Shown piece after piece: positions 56,901-64,000 of a DNA stretch of 64,000 nucleotides (its first letter is position 1; every line of letters begins with the position of its first letter). The stretch is taken from the NCBI GenBank assembly GCA_936450465.1, contig OW388298.1, forward strand, positions 6,680,035 to 6,744,034, written 5' to 3'. A program made the position numbers and the translations under genes. The stretch comes from Gibbula magus (lineage: Eukaryota > Mollusca > Gastropoda > Trochida > Trochidae). Below the pieces are notes generated by a model. The model made no database searches and was not told the DNA's origin. It saw only the letters and a program-made list of their open reading frames with translations.

Positions 56901-58776
56901 GCTATAACATCACCACAAAGCTATGATATCACCATAAAGCTATAACATCACCTTAAAGATGATATCACCACTAAGATATAACATCTGCCATAAAGCCATT
57001 ATATCACCATAAAGCTATAACATCACCTTAAAGATGATATCACCACTAAGATATAACATCTACCATAAAGCCATTATATCACCATAAAGCTATAACATCA
57101 CCTTAAATATGATATCACCACTAAGATATAACATCTGCCATAAAGCCATGATATCACCATAAAGCTATAACATCACCTTAAAGATGATATCACCACTAAG
57201 ATATAACATCTACCATAAAGCCATTATATCACCATAAAGCTATAACATCACCTTAAAGATGATATCACCACTAAGATATAACATCTACCATAAAGCCATT
57301 ATATCACCATAAAGCTATAACATCACCTTAAATATGATATCACCACTAAGATATAACATCTACCATAAAGCTATAACATCACCTTAAAGATGATAACACC
57401 ACTAAGATATAACATCTGCCATAAAGCCACCGCGAGTCTTGCATACTGCTTTATATTACAAATTTAGTGCTAAAATATGGCATCATTTTATATTTTATAT
57501 TTTACTGATGTGTGACTTAAAATAATGATGCTTGATTTCATTCAACTAGAATCAAAACAAGATGTAAAGAAGTTACATCAGCCAATCAAGCAACTACCAC
57601 AAGAAGTCATAACTCGCCCCATTCTTCATCACTGGCTAATTTAAGCCTTGCCGTATTTTCTAACTTTCTGTGCTTGTGTGGCGCCACCTGGCCTTCATAG
57701 TGCGCTCTACTGAACTAGTAACCTCGCACTCACACTCTCGCCAGCAGTGCTGCATTCTAGTGTAGCTACAGTAGGACAGGACATTTAAGGAAATGCTGCA
57801 AAGCTTAAATTAGCCAGTGATGGAGATTGATGTGAGTTATGCCTTGTGCACTGCACAGTGAAGTTGCCAATAAAGATGTAGGTTCTATTTAGACAAACTG
57901 AAATTCATTAATATAAAATATTTTAAAAAAACACCTTAATATCCAGTATAGCCTTTCACTCTTGGAAATCTGTTTCACTCAAACACAAAAAATCTCTTCT
58001 TAATGGGCGTCAGATGTGTTGAGACTATGTTATAAATGTGGCAGGGTGAGATATAAGGGTTCCTTCGTTAGGGGGATATCACTTTGGCTCCTTTCAAAAT
58101 TCCTGGATCCGTCACTGCAATGTCAAAGACGAAACATGACGTCATAGCATTGGATGTCACGTCACCATAACAAACTGATATATGCATCGTTAAAAATATA
58201 AACCCTGATATGATTGCCCTTGTAGGTAATATATTAAATAACCCTGTCTGGTTGCCCTTGTAGGTAATATATTAAATAACCCTGTCTGGTTGCCCTTGTA
58301 GGTAATATATTAAATAACCCTGTCTGGTTGCCCTTGTAATATATTAAATAACCCTGTCTGGTTGCCCTTGTAATATATTAAATAACCCTGTCTGGTTGCC
58401 CTTGTAATATATTAAATAACCCTGTCTGGTTGCCCTTGTAATATATTAAATAACCCTGTCTGGTTGCCCTTGTAGGTAATATATTAAATAACCCTGTCTG
58501 GTTGCCCTTGTAGGTAATATATTAAATAACCCTGTCTGGTTGCCCTTGTAGGTAATATATTAAATAACCCTACTGGTTGCAGGCAAGCTGATGGATCTGG
58601 AGGGTAGCCTCGACCTCGGCTTCTATCTAGCCGGCGGTCTCCTGCTGCTCTCGGGGCTCGTCGGGCTGCCGCTGCGTCGTCTCAAGGAATGGGAGCTCGG
58701 CAAGCTTCCTGCTCCTCTCCCGGAAGAAATGCCCATCACGGAAACGTACAAGTTGGAAGTGGAAAGTGCCATGTGA
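44643..58776 (+). CDS. SLC16 / monocarboxylate transporter-like protein, six coding exons
   Basis: Joined exons 44643-44916, 45694-45837, 46650-47702, 55374-55643, 56596-56721 and 58583-58776 give 2061 bp, 686 residues plus stop. All introns are GT-AG and phase 1. The product should be a 12-helix plasma-membrane carrier of the major facilitator superfamily. Evidence: the MCT signature DGGWGW (residues 34-39) before TM1; the second MCT motif around WFDKKRAFATGIAVCG in exon 3; a Ser-rich cytosolic loop of about 255 residues (about 215-472) between the two bundles, longer than in MCT1; and PLTGKLMDLEGS near TM11. The N-tail is acidic with a CCC cluster. The Lys and Asp that MCT1 needs for proton coupling appear as Thr (MPTF) and Asn (ITNCIGR), while the Arg four residues later is kept; this fits the divergent MCT8-14-like group with unknown substrate rather than classic lactate carriers. 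Upstream non-coding exons are likely. Confidence 0.93.
45137..45245. mobile_element. Fold-back element with GGCGGATCC termini, copy 1 (intron 1)
   Basis: TGGCGGATCCAAGGGTGGG at the left and TTCCTGGATCCGCCA at the right form inverted termini. The same family occurs at 59503-59672 and as a right end at 58117. CAGTGGCGGATCC termini suggest a hAT-like MITE. Confidence 0.85.
45323..45477. mobile_element. Palindromic element HP-A, copy 3 (intron 1)
   Basis: TCTAAACGACGTCCTGTTTA ... TAAACGGGACAGCGTTAAGT flank AATAACATATTTATGAAACG and its complement, with the core CGAGCGAAAGTAAG at 45386-45399. Ends in ATTTTATTTATTGCTC as copy 1 does. Confidence 0.85.
45694..45837 (+). CDS. SLC16 coding exon 2
   Basis: Acceptor TTGATTCCAG at 45684-45693; donor GGAG|GTAAAA. 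144 bp, phase 1 to phase 1, encoding GPVVSALATRYNCRRVTMVG (TM2 end and the loop with the MFS-like RYNCR) and TM3. Joining to exon 1 restores a Gly codon. Confidence 0.93.
45880..46600. repeat. Three copies of fold-back family F filling intron 2
   Basis: Copies at about 45888-46035, 46026-46236 and 46390-46592 each begin with CATAACTCTTGCCAGTCTGC-like sequence, contain CACTGGCTGATTTAAGCCTT-like blocks, and end with the complement (AAATCAGCCAGTAATGGAG, GAGTTATGTCTTGCA). A fourth copy lies in intron 5 at 57595. They occupy nearly all of intron 2. The open frame running on from exon 2 to 46037 is intronic. Confidence 0.8.
46650..47702 (+). CDS. SLC16 coding exon 3 (central loop)
   Basis: Acceptor TCTACTTGCAG ends at 46649; donor TTAG|GTGAGT with GT at 47703. 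1053 bp, phase 1-1, residues 140-490. It encodes TM4-TM6, the second MCT motif, the long Ser/Thr/Lys-rich loop and TM7 (ending SVLSML). The last 36 bp are the founder sequence of the intron-3 minisatellite. Continuing past the donor gives a stop at 47735, so only the first donor yields a full protein. Confidence 0.94.
47667..54893. repeat. 44-bp minisatellite, about 164 copies, derived from exon 3 and its splice donor
   Basis: The unit is CCATGYTTCTCC + TCTCCAGTGTTCTAAG + TATGTTAGGTGAGTGT (44 bp). 7227 bp / 44 gives 164.25 copies; line-by-line phase is conserved throughout, so there are no visible indels. Copy 1 begins in the coding exon (47667-47702). Most changes are at two positions of the unit (C/T at base 6; C/T/A at base 11). 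Rare others include TTAAGTGAGT near 48790, TTTGGTGAGT near 48447 and TTCTTAGT near 52047. C-type units are more frequent at the 5' side and CTTCTCTCC units at the 3' side. Confidence 0.98.
54950..55390. repeat. Two-copy duplication containing the exon-4 acceptor
   Basis: Two blocks of roughly 170 bp (about 55033-55215 and 55227-55390) share TATGYYAGGTTAAGAYTTCAACC, a TGTATAATCGYTAAA block, CACCATAATCTA and a pyrimidine-rich acceptor. The upstream copy ends CCTTCTCTCCCCAG at 55199 and continues TGTTCTTTGTACTG, resembling the start of exon 4 (CCTTCTTCGTACCC). It is a decoy acceptor. Confidence 0.8.
55374..55643 (+). CDS. SLC16 coding exon 4
   Basis: Acceptor CTTCTCCTCTCAG ends at 55373; donor ATCG|GTACGT. 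270 bp, phase 1-1, residues 491-580. Encodes the TM7-TM8 connection, TM8 with ITNCIGR (Asn where MCT1 has Asp302, Arg retained) and ISGWIADRPW, then TM9-10. Confidence 0.93.
55689..55816. mobile_element. Palindromic element HP-A, copy 4 (intron 4)
   Basis: TTAAATGACGTCCTGCCTAA to GGAACAGGGTTTAGTATTTT, with ATAACATAGTTATGAAACGA and TCACGAGTTTCATAAATATG arms. The CGAG core is deleted (GTCAGTGGTTAGATAATG). It sits 45 bp after the exon-4 donor. Confidence 0.8.
55817..56595. other. Intron 4 remainder with duplicated block before the acceptor
   Basis: (CTC)n at 55966-55981. AGTATAAAATATAATATATT followed by TTCACTTT occurs twice (about 56483 and 56541), a 58-bp duplication ending just upstream of the exon-5 acceptor. 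AGATTTAATATAG/hairpin-like AT repeats near 56430-56470. Confidence 0.55.
56596..56721 (+). CDS. SLC16 coding exon 5
   Basis: Acceptor CCTCATTTTTCAG ends at 56595; donor ACAG|GTACGA. 126 bp, phase 1-1, residues 581-622. Encodes VFVSLRSILLVELIGLDML and FQGIAAMCGTPLTG, the family-typical TM10-TM11 segment. Confidence 0.93.
56885..57428. repeat. 75-bp minisatellite in intron 5
   Basis: CCATAAAGCTATAACATCAC recurs at 56932, 57007, 57082, 57157, 57232 and 57307, exactly 75 bp apart; the last unit is shortened. Each unit is itself built from ATATCACCA/ATAACATC sub-repeats. Confidence 0.95.
57595..57848. repeat. Fold-back family F, copy 4 (intron 5)
   Basis: AGTCATAACTCGCCCCATTC at the left and GATGTGAGTTATGCCTTGTG at the right are inverted; inner blocks CACTGGCTAATTTAAGCCTT and AAGCTTAAATTAGCCAGTGA pair well. 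The same family fills intron 2. Confidence 0.8.
58040..58117. mobile_element. Right end of a GGATCC fold-back element
   Basis: CCTTTCAAAATTCCTGGATC followed by CGTCACTG matches the right terminus of the element at 59503-59672. The left end is not identified. Confidence 0.6.
58118..58231. mobile_element. HP-C tail fragment
   Basis: ACATGACGTCATAGCATTGG, ATGTCACGTCACCATAACAA and CTGATATGATTGCCCTTGTAGG match the 3' part of HP-C. The following array starts from this tail. Confidence 0.7.
58232..58575. repeat. 34/38-bp array abutting the exon-6 acceptor
   Basis: CCCTGTCTGG recurs at 58242, 58280, 58318, 58352, 58386, 58420, 58454, 58492 and 58530, with a variant at 58568: spacing 38, 38, 34, 34, 34, 34, 38, 38, 38. 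The 38-bp type carries CTTGTAGGTAATATAT (an AG|GT junction); the 34-bp type lacks AGGT. The array founder is the HP-C tail upstream, and its last unit flows into the real acceptor GGTTGCAG. Confidence 0.93.
58583..58776 (+). CDS. SLC16 coding exon 6 and stop
   Basis: Acceptor CTACTGGTTGCAG ends at 58582. Encodes residues 623-686: KLMDLEGSLDLGFYLAGG, TM12 rich in Leu/Gly, and a cytosolic tail ending VESAM; TGA at 58774-58776. Confidence 0.94.
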
Positions 58777-58965
58777 GCTTTGGGAAAACGGATTTATTAA
58801 TTACCGAAAACTCTCTTGAAGAAGATTCTGCTCCAAGGTGTTGGATATACGAGCTCACAGTGCGAAGACATGCATTTTATTTGAGGTTTATTTCTGGATT
58901 TGATTCGAGCTCGAGACGGAGATGACATTAGGTGAAGGAATTGTTTGAGAAGGATTTGGAAGATA

Positions 58966-59110
58966 AGATTATCCTCAAGACTGATTATACTTCAGAGAGA
59001 TAATATTATCCTCAAGACTGATTATACTTGAGAGAGATAATATTATCCTCAAGACTGATTATACTTCAGAGAGATAAGATTATCCTCAAGACTGATTATA
59101 ATTGAGAGAG
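58966..59110. repeat. 37-bp tandem repeat, four copies
   Basis: ATCCTCAAGACTGATTATAC recurs at 58971, 59008, 59045 and 59082, exactly 37 bp apart. Near the start of the probable 3' UTR. Confidence 0.95.
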
Positions 59111-59502
59111 ACTTCAGGGAACAAGGAGGATACGATGGAATGTGTCGTATGGGGAGTAGTATATGTGACTTTGTTTTGTACATTGTTGTACGTTTTACAA
59201 CGGATGACATACTTCATTTTGAAGGATTTCTGGAAATATTTATACAAATATTCTGTATATAAGGTGTGTTCGTAGGAAAGTACTATCTGATGTGAAGTCA
59301 GTAGGACAAAGCTAGCAAGATATTGTGATTTCACGTAAAGGTCATGTGACTTTGTGTAAAGGTCATGTGACGTCCTGGACAGGCCACGTGATGTTTGACT
59401 TACCTCCCGTGTCTTCTACTGGCCTGGTTCTGAGAATGTGAGAGCAAACGCGAATGAATGAGATAGACTATTCTTGAATTTGTCAACGGTTTGGTCAGTG
59501 TT

Positions 59503-59672
59503 CAGTGGCGGATCCAAGGGGGGGGTTCAGGGGGTCCGGACCCCCCCCTTTTCAAATCCATGTATAAGTTGGGATATACATTTACACCCCCCCCCCCCCC
59601 CCCCCCCCCCCACTGAGTGGAGAAAAATTGTTTTGGGACCCCCCCCTTTCAAAAATCCTGGATCCGCCCCTG
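59503..59672. mobile_element. Fold-back element with GGCGGATCC termini, copy 2
   Basis: CAGTGGCGGATCCAAGGGGG to CCTGGATCCGCCCCTG, 170 bp, with GGGGGTCCGGACCCCC inside and a C25 run (59587-59611). AGTGTT abuts both ends (59497-59502, 59673-59678), so a short target duplication is probable; with an alternative end, TCAGTGTT/TGAGTGTT match 7 of 8. Confidence 0.85.
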
Positions 59673-60335
59673 AGTGTTAACTATTACCTATAGGAGGCCA
59701 GTTGGGAGTAGGACATCGTGAAAGAGACAGCGGCCGTTTTGGAAATGAAGTGTCTGCAGCCCCTGCTTGAGTGTCTGTCAACCATCTTTAGATACTGGGA
59801 ATGCATTTCATGTGATAGTGACATTTCATTGGTGATTAGTGATTTTAAGTCTGGCATTACCAACCGGACAGAAATAGCTTATCAAATGTGATAGGTGGTT
59901 GATATGGTTCCGTATCAACAAGCTAGCTGGTGTGCAGCTTTACCTCACAGATTTCAATACAAACAGACAGACCCATGTTGGTGCTTGTGAGGTGGCTGGG
60001 ACGATGCGATTGGTCACATTCTTGTTGCTTGTTTGCAAGGAGGCGGCTGATTAGCTAGATTTTAACCTATGGATCTCAAACCAACTACTACTTACTCAGG
60101 AGTTTCCAATATTTGTGTATATAAATCTATATAGATATATATATATATTTGATGTGTGTTTGGGTGTACAAAACAAGGAAATCAAATAGGAATATTTTGT
60201 ACCATAAATTGAATTTTTTTTTTGCCTTTTGAAAATATCATGTAAAACAGAAAAAAATGGATGTGAACAGTGTTAACTAGTTGACATCCGGCACAAGAAA
60301 ATAAGAAAAATAAAAAATTATAACTATCCGGGTTA

Positions 60336-60362
60336 CAGGGCCTCAATATTTGTGAGGCCCTG
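60336..60362. repeat. Perfect 10-bp stem-loop
   Basis: CAGGGCCTCA pairs with TGAGGCCCTG across ATATTTG. Weak outer pairing ACTAT/ATAGT. In or near the 3' UTR; could be an RNA structural element. Confidence 0.7.
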
Positions 60363-60935
60363 AATTAGAATAGTCATCATTTTAGATTTGTCTACGGTTT
60401 GTCAGGCTAGTACCTCAATACATGAGAGGTTTTCTTAAACCTGGGATTATGATGGTGAGTTTATTGATTTCAGAATCTCACTCCCTCATTAAGTTCAAAA
60501 TTTGCCTGTTAAAGTTTTAAGACTGTGTAATAAATTAATTCTTGTTTTAATTTTTTTTTTTAAAGAAGATTTTGTGAGCTTATATTCGAAATTCAGTTTT
60601 GCAGCCACATAGTGCTTCCTCTTGTGTCTGTGAATGTGCTTATCTTCTGCGGTATGGTAAATTACAATCCAAATTTTAATCACTAGTTACAGTTAGAAAA
60701 CCATGTGATAAAAATAATAGTTGATAGCTTTGTTACATGTGCTTTTATTGCTTATATGCGCTAGGAAATATATATACATAAGTGTTATATATGTAGCTTG
60801 TGTTTGTGATTAAGGAGATATAATTCACTGTTTGATATGCCTTAACCCTTCACCTGCCTGACGTGGAGAATGAGCTGTGAGATATATAGACATTTAACCA
60901 CATACAACCAGCGATAATAAAGTTATATTCTTAAA

Positions 60936-63900
60936 TATATGATATGTCCATAAAAGTATAAGTGTACATTTTTCATGGCACTCAATTCCTAGTAAAGAAA
61001 CATATTTTTAGGCAAACCATGTGGTTCCTGATACAGAAAAATCTATAAATATATCCACCATCAGACTAAAGATCATGATGACGGATACTGCAATATATCT
61101 CACTATATCTCACTATATCTCACTATATCCTGGCAACCCTAGAGGAATAATCCAGGAGTATTGTGTCCATGACAACCCACTTCCTGGTTATGGGTTAATC
61201 CCTGTATCACACTCCTCTGCTCTGGCAGCCATGGACGACCTCAGCAGGTTCAGGATTAAGGATGCAAATTAAGGCAAGGGACGAACACTGCCAATATTTC
61301 CATTTGAGATTCAAGGCCTGGATGTTGGAAGGTTTCTTGGTACCAAGTATATGCCAGTGTCTTTATGACTCTCGGCACTAAAACTAAAAGAACTTCGAAA
61401 ATCTGGGTCCATGATTCACTTTGTCTTCTTTAGTGTTGTTTTACCTTAGGTCGAAGTGCTATATGTGATACGTTCTTTTTCAGGGAGTCATCTCAGAACT
61501 TCACTATTGCTTTTGAGATGGCCCCCTGTGTTTTGCTGTTTAGTTATTTTTAGTGCTGTGTAACAGTTGTATGTTGTTTGAGAGAGCGTGTCCTACCTAA
61601 ACAAAATGGACAATTTTCTGACCTCGCCTTGCTTCTTAATATTAAATGAAAGAGATATACATTCTCTCTGAATATAGGGCCATTTGGAAATCTGTCTGAT
61701 TAAAGTCGGCCCTGTTCCGAGCAACAACATCTGAAAAATAGTGCATCTACCGGGATGCGAACTTGTTCTATAGATTCCTCGCTTCAAGTAGGCAGAGAAA
61801 ACCTCCGGACGATCTGAGTTCGAATCCCGATAGAGACAGTATTTTGCAAATTTCATTCCTCGGAAAATGTTGATTTTAATCAGACTGATCTCGAACTGAA
61901 ATCACTGTTGATGTATTAATCGTGACGGGAGGCTAGAAAGGTTCTCAAATTTATTTTTATTTATAAGAAAAGTGCTACAAAAAAAAACTCTTCAGACGTG
62001 TGTGGACTGCAGTTCTCCTTATAAGGACAGTTCTCCTTATAAGGACAGTTCTCCTTATAAGGACAGAGTAGGTTTACACTGTAGGAGATGTATTATTCAA
62101 ATGGTTTCCAAAGTGTCAAAGAATCTACCAAATGCTGACGAGTGATGGTAATGGGGAGATGTAGAGAACGCTGTTTTTGTTGTTGTTCGTTACCATGGAG
62201 ACTGAGTTGTTATTAATAAGTGACGATAAATGGCATTTGTCTTACCTCAGTAACGTTACACGTGTACGCGCCCCTCCTTTTGTAGTAATTTTTAAAAAAA
62301 ACTAACGTTTTGAATTTTCGTGGGAATTACGTCAATTTAACACAACCCTTGGCTAACTTGCGCTCTTAACATGATGTATATATATATATATATACATGTG
62401 TTTTAAGATGCCACGTCAGAGCTTTGGTCACTACCATGTATTACGTGTATCATTACCTCAAGACGGCACCCCCCCCCCCCCCCCCCCCCCCCCACCCACA
62501 CCCCCAATCGTTATAACTCATTTTCATACTATGTAAATGCATCACACGTATTATGTGATACCTTGTATGTTATATATACGACTTTAAAATTATTAATAAA
62601 TTGTAGAGAGAATTTACTTTACTTTACTTTACTTTAACACTTGGCCTGCCAAGGGCGGGACTGGATGGCATCGAGTGTAATATTGTTTGAAATACTAAAC
62701 CGCCGGACGGTAACATTTTTATCAATTTTATTTTTAGTTTAAGAGGACACTTGGAAGTTCTTGGATTTGAAGTGTTTTATAAGATCGTTCGTTATGTTTG
62801 ACGTAATAAGTTTTAACACTCCACTGTATTAACAGATTTTCATAATCATGATTGTTAATATTAAATGTTGGCTATTCTGTTTGGCTTAGCGTATAGATTT
62901 GATTCTGTATTGGTGACATGTATTACAATGAAAGCTTGCTGCGTTCGCTGAAACCAGCCCGAATCCTCCATATTTTGTTGGAGTAATGTACGCCTCATGT
63001 TGCAAGTGGTTGACTTTCACTACGGAAATTATCGAAGCGCTGCTCGGCAAACATCGGAAAACTTAACGTTTGTAATGCTGAGGTGGAGCAAGGTGATGCG
63101 ATGCCGTGTACATATGAAGATAAATGCATTTGAAGCTGGTTGCATATACTCATGCGGTTACGTCGAATAGAATTTTTGTCAATATTTTCTATAACAATAC
63201 GGTGAGGTCGTTGTCATATCATACCCTTTTATCACGTGCCTGAATTTAAAAGAGTCAAACGAAGAATTCTTCAATAGTATGTCACAAGACTTGCTGTTAG
63301 GGAATTCGGAACGTCGTTTCGATTTCTTTCCCTGACACAGCTAGCATTTTGAAGTTAACCCCCTGAACCGTATGCAGTTATATAACACTGGACGCAGGAG
63401 GGTTAATCACGCAACTGTAAGGTTAACTTCAATTGTGCCGTGAATGCATATGTGGTTTATTTCATATCACGTGTTTGATAACAGTAAGGAAGTGTTTGTA
63501 ACCGTACGGTATCCTAGCAACAGGGGAACCAACGTGAACTGGGGTATGATATGAGCGGCCTCTCCGATCCGAACTGTACATTACGATGATGAAGATGATG
63601 ATGATGATGAACATTGATTATTATTATTATTATGACATTGTGGCCCGGACTCAATATGTTAAACAGTCCGGGACTTGCTACCCCAGCCTGCCTGATGCCC
63701 ACGTGGTGTAGGGCAGCCCTAAATCCCGCGGGGAGTAGGGCAGCAGAGTGTTATGCAGGCACAATGTTGTTGAATAAAATTCATATTGTTTTTTACGAGT
63801 GTTGTTTGTTTTCTGTTCTTACGACAGGCATTGTGATCTGGTTCTATACACCTGTCATTAATTTCGCACGTGTTTATATAAAACCGTTTGGTCTCATGAA

Positions 63901-64000
63901 TGAAGGGTTGAACTATCTTAAATACAACATTTTGACAAAATGACAAGTCTGTATTTCTCTCTGACAAAAATTGAAGATTTATTGACAAACACGTTACATG
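60936..64000. other. Downstream region without recognised genes
   Basis: Holds a 20-bp repeat with three copies of ACAGTTCTCCTTATAAGG (62013-62067), C25 (62469-62493), (ACTTT)n (62611-62636), GAT and TTA runs (63584-63632), and a B-box-like GAGTTCGAATCC at 61816 with only a weak A-box (SINE relic). GAAGTTAACC / GGTTAACTTC forms a small inverted pair at 63352/63421. AATAAA at 63774. Open frames at 61021-61272 and 63514-63988 are unrecognised. Confidence 0.45.

Larger units (their letters stand above)
58777..60935 (+). other. Probable 3' UTR of the SLC16 gene
   Basis: No downstream coding continuation. The first clear AATAAA is at 60916-60921, so the UTR could be about 2.1 kb; an earlier non-canonical signal is possible. 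It contains a 37-bp array, a fold-back transposon and a stem-loop (listed separately). Confidence 0.4.

Noticed and set aside
61740..61835. tRNA or SINE with B-box GAGTTCGAATCC
   Set aside because: The A-box is weak and no second copy or body was found, so it was only noted as a relic.

Overview
The window looks like nuclear DNA of a marine lophotrochozoan animal, most likely a mollusc. It is AT-rich and mostly non-coding. It carries tRNA-headed SINEs of a type familiar from molluscs, non-LTR retrotransposon remains, many short inverted-repeat DNA transposons, simple repeats, and one split gene with GT-AG introns. No species is claimed.

The only gene reconstructed with confidence is an SLC16 (monocarboxylate transporter-like) gene on the + strand. 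It has six coding exons between 44643 and 58776, and all five coding introns are in phase 1. The predicted protein is 686 residues: an acidic, Cys-rich N-tail, the MCT signature before TM1, the second MCT motif in exon 3, a long Ser-rich loop, and a second helical bundle in exons 3-6. The 5' leader exon containing the start codon appears to begin at a splice acceptor at 44578, so transcription should start further upstream. Promoter-like, CpG-rich stretches with good splice donors lie near 16.6-16.8 kb and 28.9-29.1 kb, and are only candidates.

The most striking structure is intron 3. Its first 7.2 kb (47667-54893) is a very uniform 44-bp minisatellite of about 164 copies. Its unit is the last 36 bp of exon 3 plus the 5' splice site GTGAGTGT, so the authentic exon end and donor are copy number one. 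Every copy therefore carries a donor, an acceptor-like pyrimidine tract with CAG, and an AG|GT junction. Other splice sites of the same gene are also duplicated or repeat-flanked: the leader acceptor, the exon-4 acceptor, the sequence just upstream of the exon-5 acceptor, and a 34/38-bp array that runs into the exon-6 acceptor.

The first 44 kb is mobile-element territory. It contains: three related families of palindromic elements that share a CGAGCGARAGCGAG centre (called HP-A, HP-B, HP-C here), with HP-B nested in an HP-C copy near 15.5 kb; a MITE family with 9-bp target duplications, one copy of which has its empty site preserved in an adjacent tandem duplicate; two TTAA-flanked families; a 5'-truncated, frameshifted LINE at 24.7-26.8 kb; several SINEs; and many minisatellites (24, 27, 54 and 145 bp units). 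After the gene (58.8-64 kb) there is probable 3' UTR, a fold-back element and sequence without recognised genes.

Family names such as HP-A or F are labels used only here. All alignments were done by eye, so copy numbers and boundaries of degenerate repeats are approximate.
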